DNA of 64,000 nucleotides from Planococcus citri (GCF_950023065.1 NC_088679.1:29078001-29142000); one strand, 5' to 3'. Positions 1 through 14,342 are shown, counted from the stretch's first letter. A program made the numbers and translations. Notes: generated by a model from the letters alone, not told the origin.

Positions 1-989
1 ATTTCTGTATCTATTCGTATTCGTCCTTTATTTGCATACTTCTATACTGCCGATCACACTGAAACAAAGTAAAAAAACATCATATCACTATCAGGTTCAG
101 AATATTTATTTAGTGCTGTTCAAGATAATATATATCAAATAAATCACATCACGAAAATGCATTTTCATCTTTTATTGAAATATCATGAAAATCTGTCACC
201 ACTTTCTACAAAACTACATATGGAATTGTACCAACAACAAGGGAAAGTAAGCAGTAATGGAAATGTAATGTGAATCATGATAGTGTCATTACAATCAAGC
301 CCCTTCAATTTTATTCTAGCACGAATTTATATCCAGCTCACTTAGTAATTAGTAGAGACAGATTTTGAGCATGACTTGAAAAGTGAGCTGCAAATACTCA
401 ATAAAACTGTATTAATTGTCCATCAAATTCCAAAAGAGAGCTAAAAAGAGATGCTATGTCATCTCTCATCTGTCAACTTATCTTACACTTTCACTTACCT
501 TACCCAAAGAAACTCCCGCATCTTCAGCAGCAGTTCGGCAGAACGAACAAATGGAACTGAAATGAAAGAAAACAGTTCAGTTAACAATTTACATCACGTT
601 CATTTTAATAATAAATTTGAAGCAGATAATATCCAATGAAAAAAATCAGATCTCAATCTCATTATAAACAACAGCTCGGAATGTTACTTTATGAATATAA
701 TTAAGCCAAATCGATGTTACGTACCGAATATAATGTTTCTTCCTCTGCTTTAATTCATTTTTTCTTCGATTAAATATATTTTAATTATTAAATGCAACGG
801 ATTTTTGAAAAAATAATTCGTAAAAAACTAAAAATGTAATCATACTCCATTATCACAGTGCAAACTTATGTAAACAAACAATACCTACTTATTTTCTTTC
901 CTCCAGTGACGTCACGCGAGTCGATGGGCGATTGAAAAATTTTTTACCTATCTTCTAAAATGAGACAACCTCTCTTAGTTTATAGATGT
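1..989. other. Unique AT-rich flank left of the satellite
   Basis: No satellite monomers are present here. The stretch is AT-rich and has no long reading frame; the 62-codon frame at 451-639 has no supporting features. A TGACGTCA palindrome lies at 907-914, about 75 bp before the satellite begins. One weak exon candidate on the minus strand is listed separately. I see nothing else that can be supported. Confidence 0.6.
499..556 (-). other. Doubtful 58-nt exon-like segment
   Basis: On the minus strand a pyrimidine-rich stretch ending in TTTCATTTCAG is followed by 58 nt and then GTAAGTGA, an almost perfect insect splice donor. Two of the three frames are open through the segment. This could be an internal exon of a host gene extending left of the window. 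With only one exon visible, the product cannot be recognised and chance is a serious alternative in AT-rich DNA. Confidence 0.18.
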
Positions 990-1340
990 TGGAAAATTTC
1001 CACTTACCAAGCACCTATGATTTGTGGAGACTTGGTCAGTGATTTTCAAGAAATATCAAAATGGCCGTATGAGTTGAGTACGGCATTTTGTGAATGATGG
1101 AAAAAGGTGAAAATTTCCTCTTTACAAGCACCTATGATTTTAGGAGACTTGGTCAGTGATTTTCAAGAAATATCAAAATGGCCGTATGAGTTGAGTACGG
1201 CATTTTGTGAATGATGGAAAAAGGTGAAAATTTCCCCTTTACAAGCACCTATGATTTGTGGAGACTTGGTCAGTGATTTTCAAGAAATATCAAAATGGCC
1301 GTATGAGTTGAGTACGGCATTTTGTGAATGATGGAAAAAG

Positions 1341-4300
1341 GTGAAAATTTCCACTTACCAAGCACCTATGATTTGTGGAGACTTGGTCAGTCATTTTCAA
1401 GAAATATCAAAATGGCCGTATGAGTTGAGTAGGGCATTTTGTGAATGATGGAAAAAGGTGAAAATTTCCTCTTTACAAGCACCTATGATTTTAGGAGACT
1501 TGGTCAGTGATTTTCAAGAAATATCAAAATGGCCGTATGAGTTGAGTACGGCATTTTGTGAATGATGGAAAAAGGTGAAAATTTCCCCTTTACAAGCACC
1601 TATGATTTGTGGAGACTTGGTCAAGAAATATCAAAATGGCCGTATGAGTTGAGTACGGCATTTTGTGAATGATGGAAAAAGGTGAAAATTTCCACTTACC
1701 AAGCACCTATGATTTGTGGAGACTTGGTCAGTGATTTTCAAGAAATATCAAAATGGTCGTATGAGTTGAGTACGGCATTTTGTGAATGATGGAAAAAGGT
1801 GAAAATTTCCACTTACCAAGCACCTATGATTTGTGGAGACTTGGTCAGTCATTTTCAAGAAATATCAAAATGGCCGTATGAGTTGAGTACGGCATTTTGT
1901 GAATGATGGAAAAAGGTGAAAATTTCCACTTACCAAGCACCTATGATTTGTGGAGACTTGGTCAGTGATTTTCAAGAAATATCAAAATGGCCGTATGAGT
2001 TGAGTACGGCATTTTGTGAATGATGGAAAAAGGTGAAAATTTCCCCTTTACAAGCACCTATGATTTGTGGAGACTTGGTCAGTCATTTTCAAGAAATATC
2101 AAAATGGCCGCATGAGTTGAGTACGGCATTTTGTGAATGATGGAAAAAGGTGAAAATCTCCCCTTTACAAGCACCTATGATTTGTGGAGACTTGGTCAGT
2201 GATTTTCAAGAAATATCAAAATGGCCGTATGAGTTGAGTACGGCATTTTGTGAATGATGGAAAAAGGTGAAAATTTCCACTTACCAAGCACCTATGATTT
2301 GTGGAGACTTGGTCAGTCATTTTCAAGAAATATCAAAATGGCCGTATGAGTTGAGTGCGGCATTTTGTGAATGATGGAAAAAGGTGAAAATCTCCCCTTT
2401 ACAAGCACCTATGATTTGTGGAGACTTGGTCTGTGATTTTCAAGAAATATCAAAATGGCCTTATGAGTTGAGTACGGCATTTTGTGAATGATGGAAAAAG
2501 GGAAAATTTCCACTTACCAAGCACCTATGATTTGTGGAGACTTGGTCAGTCATTTTCAAGAAATATCAAAATGGCCGTATGAGTTGAGTACGGCATTTTG
2601 TGAATGATGGAAAAAGGTGAAAATCTCCCCTTTACAAGCACCTATGATTTGTGGAGACTTGGTCAGTGATTTTCAAGAAATATCAAAATGGCTGTATGAG
2701 TTGAGTACGGCATTTTGTGAATGATGGAAAAAGGGAAAATTTCCACTTACCAAGCACCTATGATTTGTGGAGACTTGGTCAGTGATTTTCAAGAAATATC
2801 AAAATGTCCGTATGAGTTGAGTACGGCATTTTGTGAATGATGGAAAAAGGTGAAAATTTCCCCTTTACAAGCACCTATGATTTGTGGAGACTTGGTCTGT
2901 GATTTTCAAGAAATATCAAAATGGCCGTATGAGTTGAGTACGGCATTTTGTGAGTGATGGGAAAAGGTGAAAATTTCCACTTACCAAGCACCTATGATTT
3001 GTGGAGACTTGGTCAGTGATTTTCAAGAAATATCAAAATGGCCGTATGAGTTGAGTACGGCATTTTGTGAATGATGGAAAAAGGTGAAAATTTCCCCTTT
3101 ACAAGCACCTATGATTTGTGGAGACTTGGTCAGTCATTTTCAAGAAATATCAAAATGGCCGTATGAGTTGAGTACGGCATTTTGTGAATGATGGAAAAAG
3201 GTGAAAATTTCCACTTACCAAGCACCTATGATTTGTGGAGACTTGGTCAAGAAATATCAAAATGGCCATATGAGTTGAGTACGGCATTTTGTGATTGATG
3301 GAAAAAGGTGAAAATTTCCACTTACCAAGCACCTATGATTTGTGGAGACTTGGTCTGTGATTTTCAAGAAATATCAAAATGTCCGTATGAGTTGAGTACG
3401 GCATTTTGTGAATGATGGAAAAAGGTGAAAATTTCCCCTTTACAAGCACCTATGATTTGTGGAGACTTGGTCAGTGATTTTCAAGAAATATCAAAATGGC
3501 CGTATGAGTTGAGTACGGCATTTTGTGAATGATGGGAAAAGGTGAAAATTTCCACTTACCAAGCACCTATGATTTGTGGAGACTTGGTCAGTGATTTTCA
3601 AGAAATATCAAAATGGCCCTATGAGTTGAGTACGGCATTTTGTGAATGATGGAAAAAGGTGAAAATTTCCACTTTACAAGCACCTATAATTTGTGGAGAC
3701 TTGATCAAGAAATATCAAAATGGCCGTATGAGTTGAGTACGGCATTTTGTGAATGATGGAAAAAGGTGAAAATTTCCCCTTTACAAGCACCAATGATTTG
3801 TGGAGACTTGGTCAGTGATTTTCAAGAAATATCAAAATGGCCGTATGAGTTGAGTACGGCATTTTGTGAATGATGGAAAAAGGTGAAAATTTCCACTTAC
3901 CAAGCACCTATGATTTGTGGAGACTTGGTCAGTCATTTTCAAGAAATATCAAAATGGCCGTATGAGTTGAGTAGGGCATTTTGTGAATGATGGAAAAAGG
4001 TGAAAATTTCCTCTTTACAAGCACCTATGATTTTAGGAGACTTGGTCAGTGATTTTCAAGAAATATCAAAATGGCCGTATGAGTTGAGTACGGCATTTTG
4101 TGAATGATGGAAAAAGGTGAAAATTTCCCCTTTACAAGCACCTATGATTTGTGGAGACTTGGTCAAGAAATATCAAAATGGCCGTATGAGTTGAGTACGG
4201 CATTTTGTGAATGATGGAAAAAGGTGAAAATTTCCACTTACCAAGCACCTATGATTTGTGGAGACTTGGTCAGTGATTTTCAAGAAATATCAAAATGGTC

Positions 4301-6424
4301 GTATGAGTTGAGTACGGCATTTTGTGAATGATGGAAAAAGGTGAAAATTTCCACTTACCAAGCACCTATGATTTGTGGAGACTTGGTCAGTCATTTTCAA
4401 GAAATATCAAAATGGCCCTATGAGTTGAGTACGGCATTTTGTGAATGATGGAAAAAGGTGAAAATTTCCACTTACCAAGCACCTATGATTTGTGGAGACT
4501 TGGTCAGTGATTTTCAAGAAATATCAAAATGGCCGTATGAGTTGAGTACGGCATTTTGTGAATGATGGAAAAAGGTGAAAATTTCCCCTTTACAAGCACC
4601 TATGATTTGTGGAGACTTGGTCAGTCATTTTCAAGAAATATCAAAATGGCCGCATGAGTTGAGTACGGCATTTTGTGAATGATGGAAAAAGGTGAAAATC
4701 TCCCCTTTACAAGCACCTATGATTTGTGGAGACTTGGTCAGTGATTTTCAAGAAATATCAAAATGGCCGTATGAGTTGAGTACGGCATTTTGTGAATGAT
4801 GGAAAAAGGTGAAAATTTCCACTTACCAAGCACCTATGATTTGTGGAGACTTGGTCAGTCATTTTCAAGAAATATCAAAATGGCCGTATGAGTTGAGTGC
4901 GGCATTTTGTGAATGATGGAAAAAGGTGAAAATCTCCCCTTTACAAGCACCTATGATTTGTGGAGACTTGGTCTGTGATTTTCAAGAAATATCAAAATGG
5001 CCTTATGAGTTGAGTACGGCATTTTGTGAATGATGGAAAAAGGGAAAATTTCCACTTACCAAGCACCTATGATTTGTGGAGACTTGGTCAGTCATTTTCA
5101 AGAAATATCAAAATGGCCGTATGAGTTGAGTACGGCATTTTGTGAATGATGGAAAAAGGTGAAAATCTCCCCTTTACAAGCACCTATGATTTGTGGAGAC
5201 TTGGTCAGTGATTTTCAAGAAATATCAAAATGGCCGTATGAGTTGAGTACGGCATTTTGTGAATGATGGAAAAAGGGAAAATTTCCACTTACCAAGCACC
5301 TATGATTTGTGGAGACTTGGTCAGTGATTTTCAAGAAATATCAAAATGTCCGTATGAGTTGAGTACGGCATTTTGTGAATGATGGAAAAAGGTGAAAATT
5401 TCCCCTTTACAAGCACCTATGATTTGTGGAGACTTGGTCTGTGATTTTCAAGAAATATCAAAATGGCCGTATGAGTTGAGTACGGCATTTTGTGAGTGAT
5501 GGGAAAAGGTGAAAATTTCCACTTATCAAGCACCTATGATTTGTGGAGACTTGGTCAGTGATTTTCAAGAAATATCAAAATGGCCGTATGAGTTGAGTAC
5601 GGCATTTTGTGAATGATGGAAAAAGGTGAAAATTTCCCCTTTACAAGCACCTATGATTTGTGGAGACTTGGTCAGTCATTTTCAAGAAATATCAAAATGG
5701 CCGTATGAGTTGAGTACGGCATTTTGTGAATGATGGAAAAAGGTGAAAATTTCCACTTACCAAGCACCTATGATTTGTGGAGACTTGGTCAAGAAATATC
5801 AAAATGGCCATATGAGTTGAGTACGGCATTTTGTGATTGATGGAAAAAGGTGAAAATTTCCACTTACCAAGCACCTATGATTTGTGGAGACTTGGTCTGT
5901 GATTTTCAAGAAATATCAAAATGTCCGTATGAGTTGAGTACGGCATTTTGTGAATGATGGAAAAAGGTGAAAATTTCCCCTTTACAAGCACCTATGATTT
6001 GTGGAGACTTGGTCAGTGATTTTCAAGAAATATCAAAATGGCCGTATGAGTTGAGTACGGCATTTTGTGAATGATGGGAAAAGGTGAAAATTTCCACTTA
6101 CCAAGCACCTATGATTTGTGGAGACTTGGTCAGTGATTTTCAAGAAATATCAAAATGGCCGTATGAGTTGAGTACGGCATTTTGTGAATGATGGAAAAAG
6201 GTGAAAATTTCCACTTTACAAGCACCTATAATTTGTGGAGACTTGATCAAGAAATATCAAAATGGCCGTATGAGTTGAGTACGGCATTTTGTGAATGATG
6301 GAAAAAGGTGAAAATTTCCCCTTTACAAGCACCAATGATTTGTGGAGACTTGGTCAGTGATTTTCAAGAAATATCAAAATGGCCGTATGAGTTGAGTACG
6401 GCATTTTGTGAATGATGGAAAAAG
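1341..6424. repeat. Tandem pair of a 2,542-bp higher-order satellite unit
   Basis: The order of variant monomers from about 1341 to 3882 is repeated from 3883 to 6424 with a constant offset of 2,542 bp. Examples are the rare GTAGGGC monomer at 1381/3923 and the 107-bp monomers near 3247/5789. The unit is 22 monomers long: 22 x 117 minus 32 bp, matching three 107-bp and two 116-bp members. A few substitutions separate the copies, for example CCGTATG versus CCCTATG, and CTGTATG versus CCGTATG. Confidence 0.85.
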
Positions 6425-9400
6425 GTGAAAATTTCCACTTACCAAGCACCTATGATTTGTGGAGACTTGGTCAGTCATTTTCAAGAAGTATCAAAATGGC
6501 CGTATGAGTTGAGTAAGGCATTTTGTGAATGATGGAAAAAGGTGAAAATTTCCACTTACCAAGCACCTATGATTTGTGGAGACTTGGTCAAGAAATATCA
6601 AAATGGCCGTATGAGTTGAGTACGGCATTTTGTGAATGATGGAAAAAGGTGAAAATTTCCACTTACCAAGCACCTATGATTTGTGGAGACTTGGTCAGTG
6701 ATTTTCAAGAAATATCAAAATGGCCGTATGAGTTGAGTACGGCATTTTGTGAATGATGGAAAAAGGTGAAAATTTCCACTTACCAAGCACCTATGATTTG
6801 TGGAGACTTGGTCAGTGATTTTCAAGAAATATCAAAATGGCCGTATGAGTTGAGTACAGCATTTTGTGAATGATGGAAAAAGGTGAAAATTTCCTCTTTA
6901 CAAGCACCTATGATTTGTGGAGACTTGGTCAGTCATTTTCAAGAAATATCAAAATGGCCGTATGAGTTGAGTACGGCATTTTGTGAATGATGGAAAAAGG
7001 TGAAAATTTCCACTTACCAAGCACCTATGATTTGTGGAGACTTGGTCAAGAAATATCAAAATGGCCATATGAGTTGAGTACGGCATTTTGTGAATGATGG
7101 AAAAAGGTGAAAATTTCCACTTACCAAGCACCTATGATTTGTGGAGACTTGGTCAGTGATTTTCAAGAAATATCAAAATGGCCGTATGAGTTGAGTAGGG
7201 CATTTTGTAAATGATGGAAAAAGGTGAAAATTTCCACTTACCAAGCACCTATGATTTGTGGAGACTTGGTCAGTGATTTTCAAGAAATATCAAAATGGCC
7301 GTATGAGTTGAGTACGGCATTTTGTGAGTGATGGGAAAAGGTGAAAATTTCCACTTACCAAGCACCTATGATTTGTGGAGACTTGGTCAGTGATTTTCAA
7401 GAAATATCAAAATGGCCGTATGAGTTGAGTACGGCATTTTGTGAATGATGGAAAAAGGTGAAAATTTCCACTTATCAAGCACCTATGATTTGTGGAGACT
7501 TGGTCAGTGATTTTCAAGAAATATCAAAATGGCCGTATGAGTTGAGTACGGCATTTTGTGAATGATGGAAAAAGGTGAAAATTTCCACTTACCAAGCACC
7601 TATGATTTGTGGAGACTTGGTCAGTGATTTTCAAGAAATATCAAAATGGCCGTATGAGTTGAGTACGGCATTTTATGAATGATGGAAAAAGGTGAAAATT
7701 TCCCCTTTACAAGCACCTATAATTTGTGGAGACTTGGACAAGAAATTTCAAAATGGCCGTATGAGTTGAGTACGGCATTTTGTGAATGATGGAAAAAGGT
7801 GAAAATTTCCCCTTTACAAGCACCTATGATTTGTGGAGACTTGGTCTGTGATTTTCAAGAAATATCAAAATGGCCGTATGAGTTGAGTACGGCATTTTGT
7901 GAATGATGGAAAAAGGTGAAAATTTCCCCTTTACAAGCACCTATGATTTGTGGAGACTTGGTCAGTGATTTTCAAGAAATATCAAAATGGCCGTATGAGT
8001 TGAGTACGGCATTTTGTGAATGATGGAAAAAGGTGAAAATTTCCACTTACCAAGCACCTATGATTTGTGGAGACTTGGTCAGTGATTTTCAAGAAATATC
8101 AAAATGGCCGTACGAGTTGAGTACGGCATTTTGTGAATGATGGAAAAAGGTGAAAATTTCCTCTTTACAAGCACCTATGATTTGTGGAGACTTGGTCAGT
8201 CATTTTCAAGAAATATCAAAATGGCCGTATGAGTTGAGTACGGCATTTTGTGAATGATGGAAAAAGGTGAAAATTTCCACTTACCAAGCACCTATGATTT
8301 GTGGAGACTTGGTCAGTGATTTTCAAGAAATATCAAAATGGCCGTATGAGTTGAGTACGGCATTTTGTGAGTGATGGGAAAAGGTGAAAATTTCCACTTA
8401 CCAAGCACCTATGATTTGTGGAGACTTGGTCAGTGATTTTCAAGAAATATCAAAATGGCCGTATGAGTTGAGTACGGCATTTTGTGAATGATGGAAAAAG
8501 GTGAAAATTTCCACTTATCAAGCACCTATGATTTGTGGAGACTTGGTCAGTGATTTTCAAGAAATATCAAAATGGCCGTATGAGTTGAGTACGGCATTTT
8601 GTGAATGATGGAAAAAGGTGAAAATTTCCACTTACCAAGCACCTATGATTTGTGGAGACTTGGTCAGTGATTTTCAAGAAATATCAAAATGGCCGTATGA
8701 GTTGAGTACGGCATTTTGTGAATGATGGAAAAAGGTGAAAATTTCCACTTCTCAAGCACCTATGATTTGTGGAGACTTGGTCAGTGACTTTCAAGAAATA
8801 TCAAAATCGCCGTATGAGTTGAGTACGGCATTTTGTGAATGATGGAAAAAGGTGAAAATTTCCACTTACCAAGCACCTATGATTTGTGGAGACTTGGTCA
8901 GTGATTTTCAAGAAATATCAAAATGGCCGTATGAGTTGAGTACGGCATTTTGTGAATGATGGAAAAAGGTGAAAATTTCCACTTACCAAGCACCTATGAT
9001 TTGTGGAGACTTGGTCAGTGATTTTCAAGAAATATCAAAATGGCCGTATGAGTTGAGTACGGCATTTTGTGAATGATGGAAAAAGGTGAAAATTTCCTCT
9101 TTACAAGCACCTATGATTTGTGGAGACTTGGTCAGTCATTTTCAAGAAATATCAAAATGGCCGTATGAGTTGAGTACGGCATTTTGTGAATGATGGAAAA
9201 AGGTGAAAATTTCCACTTACCAAGCGCCTATGATTTGTGGAGACTTGGTCAAGAAATATCAAAATGGCCGTATGAGTTGAGTACGGCATTTTGTGAATGA
9301 TGGAAAAAGGGAAAATTTCCACTTACCAAGCACCTATGATTTGTGGAGACTTGGTCAGTGATTTTCAAGAAATATCAAAATGGCCGTATGAGTTGAGTAC

Positions 9401-12400
9401 GGCATTTTGTGAATGATGGAAAAAGGTGAAAATTTCCACTTACCAAGCACCTATGATTTGTGGAGACTTGGTCAGTGATTTTCAAGAAATATCAAAATGG
9501 CCGTATGAGTTGAGTACGGCATTTTGTAAATGATGGAAAAAAGTGAAAATTTCCTCTTTACAAGCACCTATGATTTGTGGAGACTTGGTCAGTCATTTTC
9601 AAGAAATATCAAAATGGCCGTATGAGTTGAGTACGGCATTTTGTGAATGATGGAAAAAGGTGAAAATTTCCACTTACCAAGCACCTATGATTTGTGGAGA
9701 CTTGGTCAAGAAATATCAAAATGGCCGTATGAGTTGAGTACGGCATTTTGTGATTGATGGAAAAAGGTGAAAATTTCCACTTACCAAGCACCTATGATTT
9801 GTGGAGACTTGGTCAGTGATTTTCAAGAAATATCAAAATGGCCGTATGAGTTGAGTACGGCATTTTGTGAATGATGGAAAAAGGTGAAAATTTCCTCTTT
9901 ACAAGCACCTATGATTTTAGGAGACTTGGTCAGTGATTTTCAAGAAATATCAAAATGGCCGTATGAGTTGAGTACGGCATTTTGTGAATGATGGAAAAAG
10001 GTGAAAATTTCCCCTTTACAAGCACCTATGATTTGTGGAGACTTGGTCAGTCATTTTCAAGAAATATCAAAATGGCCGTATGAGTTGAGTACGGCATTTT
10101 GTGAATGATGGAAAAAGGTGAAAATTTCCACTTACCAAGCACCTATGATTTGTGGAGACTTGGTCAATGATTTTCAAGAAATATCAAAATGGCCGTATGA
10201 GTTGAGTACGGCATTTTGTGAATGATGGAAAAAGGTGAAAATTTCCACTTCTCAAGCACCTATGATTTGTGGAGACTTGGTCAGTGACTTTCAAGAAATA
10301 TCAAAATGGCCGTATGAGTTGAGTACGGCATTTTGTGAATGATGGAAAAAGGTGAAAATTTCCACTTACCAAGCACCTATGATTTGTGGAGACTTGGTCA
10401 GTGATTTTCAAGAAATATCAAAATGGCCGTATGAGTTGAGTACGGCATTTTGTGAATGATGGAAAAAGGTGAAAATTTCCACTTACCAAGCACCTATGAT
10501 TTGTGGAGACTTGGTCAGTGATTTTCAAGAAATATCAAAATGGCCGTATGAGTTGAGTACGGCATTTTGTGAATGATGGAAAAAGGTGAAAATTTCCTCT
10601 TTACAAGCACCTATGATTTGTGGAGACTTGGTCAGTGATTTTCAAGAAATATCAAAATGTCCGTATGAGTTGAGTACGGCATTTTTTGAATAATGGAAAA
10701 AGGTGAAAATTTCCCCTTTACAAGCACCTATGATTGGTGGAGACTTGGTCAGTGATTTTCAAGAAATATCAAAATGGCCGTATGAGTTGAGTACGGCATT
10801 TTGTGAATGATGGAAAAAGGTGAAAATTTCCACTTACCAAGCACCTATGATCTGTGGAGACTTGGTCAAGAAATATCAAAATGGCCATATGAGTTGAGTA
10901 CGGCATTTTGTGAATGATGGAAAAAGGTGAAAATTTCCACTTACCAAGCACCTATGATTTGTGGAGACTTGGTCAGTGATTTTCAAGAAATATCAAAATG
11001 GCCGTATGAGTTGAGTACGGCATTTTGTGAATGATGGAAAAAGGTGAAAATTTCCACTTACCAAGCACCTATGATTTGTGGAGACTTGGTCAAGAAATAT
11101 CAAAATGGCCGTATGAGTTGAGTACGGCATTTTGTGAATGATGGAAAAAGGTGAAAATTTCCACTTACCAAGCACTTATGATTTGTGGAGACTTGGTCAG
11201 TGATTTTCAAGAAATATCAAAATGGCCGTATGAGTTGAGTAGGGCATTTTGTGAATGATGGAAAAAGGTGAAAATTTCCACTTACCAAGCACCTATGATT
11301 TGTGGAGACTTGGTCAGTGATTTTCAAGAAATATCAAAATGGCCGTATGAGTTGAGTACGGCATTTTGTGAGTGATGGGAAAAGGTGAAAATTTCCACTT
11401 ACCAAGCACCTATGATTTGTGGAGACTTGGTCAGTGATTTTCAAGAAATATCAAAATGGCCGTATGAGTTGAGTACGGCATTTTGTGAATGATGGAAAAA
11501 GGTGAAAATTTCCACTTATCAAGCACCTATGATTTGTGGAGACTTGGTCAGTGATTTTCAAGAAATATCAAAATGGCCGTATGAGTTGAGTACGGCATTT
11601 TGTGAATGATGGAAAAAGGTGAAAATTTCCACTTACCAAGCACCTATGATTTGTGGAGACTTGGTCAGTGATTTTCAAGAAATATCAAAATGGCCGTATG
11701 AGTTGAGTACGGCATTTTGTGAATGATGGAAAAAGGTGAAAATTTCCACTTCTCAAGCACCTATGATTTGTGGAGACTTGGTCAGTGACTTTCAAGAAAT
11801 ATCAAAATGGCCGTATGAGTTGAGTACGGCATTTTGTGAATGATGGAAAAAGGTGAAAATTTCCACTTACCAAGCACCTATGATTTGTGGAGACTTGGTC
11901 AGTGATTTTCAAGAAATATCAAAATGGCCGTATGAGTTGAGTACGGCATTTTGTGAATGATGGAAAAAGGTGAAAATTTCCCCTTTACAAGCACCTATAT
12001 TTGTGGAGACTTGATCAAGAAATATCAAAATGGCCGTATGAGTTGAGTACGGCATTTTGTGAATGATGGAAAAAGGTGAAAATTTCCCCTTTACAAGCAC
12101 CAATGATTTGTGGAGACTTGGTCAGTGATTTTCAAGAAATATCAAAATGGCCGTATGAGTTGAGTACGGCATTTTGTGAATGATGGAAAAAGGTGAAAAT
12201 TTCCACTTACCAAGCACCTATGATTTGTGGAGACTTGGTCAGTGATTTTCAAGAAATATCAAAATGGCCGTATGAGTTGAGTACGGCATTTTGTGAATGA
12301 TGGAAAAAGGTGAAAATTTCCTCTTTACAAGCACCTATGATTTGTGGAGACTTGGTCAGTCATTTTCAAGAAATATCAAAATGGCCGTATGAGTTGAGTA

Positions 12401-13083
12401 CGGCATTTTGTGAATGATGGAAAAAGGTGAAAATTTCCACTTACCAAGCACCTATGATTTGTGGAGACTTGGTCAAGAAATATCAAAATGGCCGTATGAG
12501 TTGAGTACGGCATTTTGTGATTGATGGAAAAAGGTGAAAATTTCCACTTACCAAGCACCTATGATTTGTGGAGACTTGGTCAGTGATTTTCAAGAAATAT
12601 CAAAATGGCCGTATGAGTTGAGTACGGCATTTTGTGAATGATGGAAAAAGGTGAAAATTTCCTCTTTACAAGCACCTATGATTTTAGGAGACTTGGTCAG
12701 TGATTTTCAAGAAATATCAAAATGGCCGTATGAGTTGAGTACGGCATTTTGTGAATGATGGAAAAAGGTGAAAATTTCCCCTTTACAAGCACCTATGATT
12801 TGTGGAGACTTGGTCAGTGATTTTCAAGAAATATCAAAATGGCCGTATGAGTTGAGTACGGCATTTTGTGAATGATGGAAAAAGGTGAAAATTTCCTCTT
12901 TACAAGCACCTATGATTTTAGGAGACTTGGTCAGTGATTTTCAAGAAATATCAAAATGGCCGTATGAGTTGAGTACGGCATTTTGTGAATGATGGAAAAA
13001 GGTGAAAATTTCCCCTTTACATGCACCTATGATTTGTGGAGACTTGGTCAGTCATTTTCAAGAAGTATCAAAATGGCCGTATG

Positions 13084-13087
13084 AGTT
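13084..13087. other. Target-site duplication, left copy (AGTT)
   Basis: AGTT directly precedes the TG of the LTR and reappears at 34423-34426 directly after the CA of the other LTR. Removing the element and one AGTT restores a satellite monomer differing by one base from the sister monomer near 6486, which shares the rare GAAGTATC and TAAGGC variants. A 4-bp duplication fits Ty3/gypsy-type integration. Confidence 0.9.
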
Positions 13088-14211
13088 TGATATAAGTAGG
13101 ATAGGAATTAATGGTATAGAGAGAAATGGTTAGAATCTTTCTATAAGTGAGACGCCCGTAATTATTCCTTAAGTGGGGAATATTGGCGCTGTCCTGGCTA
13201 GCTCTAATTCGGACATTAGGTAATTCCAATCCGCCTTGTATCGTATATAGAAAGTGAGTATATTACTAGAAATAAACCAAAACTCGTAAGGTGTACTGAG
13301 TATGTCTAATTCGATGTAAGATACAACACAAGGTGAAAATCATGGCAATCACACAAATATGTGATTCCAGAGAAAATACACATAAAATAGCATAATAATT
13401 ATAAGGGTTCGAATCATAAAATAATCATGCTAGTTCTAAGGGGATTTATGCATATTTAGTTACTTACGGACACTGTTACCAGTTATATCGTCTCTCCGTT
13501 CACAATTATACGCGACGATATGTAAAGAGTTATTCGCGATGTTATTCCGGTTACGTTAAAGTAAAAAGTTAAAGAGTTATTGATACTATTTTTTAGAGTT
13601 ATTCGAGTCATTATGTAGTGTAATTTAAACCGTTTAAAGAGAATTAATAAAAGTAATATTCCTTATACCGCCATATAAGCTACTTTGGTATAAGGAATAC
13701 ACCGTAAATTTCCACGCTTATAAGTGGTACAATTAGAAATAGAAAGACACAGACATAGGCCTGTGCGTTTATTATTTGATCATGACGATGAGATCGACAC
13801 ATCACTTGGACGAAGCACCAGGGAGCTCGAGATTCCGACGCTAAGTAAAGAGCTTGGATTTCGCGAGATGCTTGGTTGATGCCAGCATCCCTCGCGAACA
13901 TAGCAGTCCCCACTACCCTACAAATAAGGGAGGATCTAACGGATAGGGTTGTAGACGAGGTATAAAGGGGTAACTGGCTATCCTAACATGCGCGATGCGC
14001 AACCGATTACCAATATATGACGTCATGTTTTTATAATGATCGTCTGTGTGTGTGTGTGTATGTGCACATATGCATATGATCATATAGCAGTTAACACGTA
14101 ATCGAAGGGATTCGGCTCAGCCATCCCTATAGGAAGACAGCTCATAGTACACCCTATGGTGGTACATATGGAAATAACTGCTAGGCAGTTGGGCCACGCT
14201 TGTCCCTGACA
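13088..14211 (-). repeat. 3' LTR (in element sense)
   Basis: 1,124 bp. I compared it line by line with 33299-34422 and found no difference. In element sense it begins TGTCAGGG and ends ACTTATATCA. It lies directly downstream of a purine-rich tract, the expected 3' LTR context. A TATAAAA box (14029-14035), a TGACGTCA motif (14018-14025), a GT dinucleotide run (about 14043-14059) and an AATAAA signal (13768-13773) occur in the order expected for U3 then R. If transcription starts about 30 nt after the TATA box, R would be roughly 240 nt. Confidence 0.95.
13768..13773 (-). terminator. AATAAA polyadenylation signal in the 3' LTR
   Basis: AATAAA on the element's sense strand, about 260 nt downstream of the TATA box in the same LTR. 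It is the best visible candidate for 3' end formation of the genomic RNA. The identical copy in the 5' LTR (33979-33984) would have to be bypassed, as in other LTR elements. Assigned by position and motif only. Confidence 0.45.
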
Positions 14212-14224
14212 TATGCCCCTTCGT
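14212..14224 (-). promoter_or_regulatory. Polypurine tract at the 3' LTR border
   Basis: In element sense ACGAAGGGGCATA immediately precedes the TG of the 3' LTR. A short G-rich purine run ending next to the LTR is where plus-strand DNA synthesis is primed in LTR elements. The run is short for a canonical tract. A near-identical copy lies at 14345-14362. Confidence 0.7.
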
Positions 14225-14342
14225 ACTTTGCTCCCGATGAGCAGCTAAGGAAGTGAAGAACGGATCATGAAAAAAGGATGCTGCGTGGTCCAACTCCCTG
14301 CACCCCTCCTTCCCTATCTGATCTAATGATAAGCATCCTACC

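Larger units (their letters stand above)
990..13087. repeat. 117-bp satellite array, left block
   Basis: Successive copies of the CGGCATTTTGTGAATGATGG block lie 117 bp apart (for example 1081, 1198, 1315). About 104 monomers follow head to tail without interruption until 13087. Frequent variants are a 107-bp monomer lacking 10 bp between GGTCA and AGAAAT, a 116-bp monomer with AAAAAGGGAAAA instead of AAAAAGGTGAAAA, TTTTAGGAG instead of TTTGTGGAG, and two alternative starts (CACTTACCAAG or CCTTTACAAG). Each monomer carries the dyad GCCGTA/TACGGC with a 9-nt loop. The first monomer is partial, and the array ends in the middle of a monomer where the LTR element is inserted. Confidence 0.98.

Noticed and set aside
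990..13087. CRISPR-like or telomeric repeat
   Set aside because: Monomers are contiguous with no unique spacers and the 117-bp unit is far longer than either. This is ordinary satellite DNA.
13680..13913. 77-codon ORF in each LTR
   Set aside because: It lies in the probable U3/R region, is present identically in both LTRs and overlaps the AATAAA signal. It has an ATG start but no other sign of being a gene.
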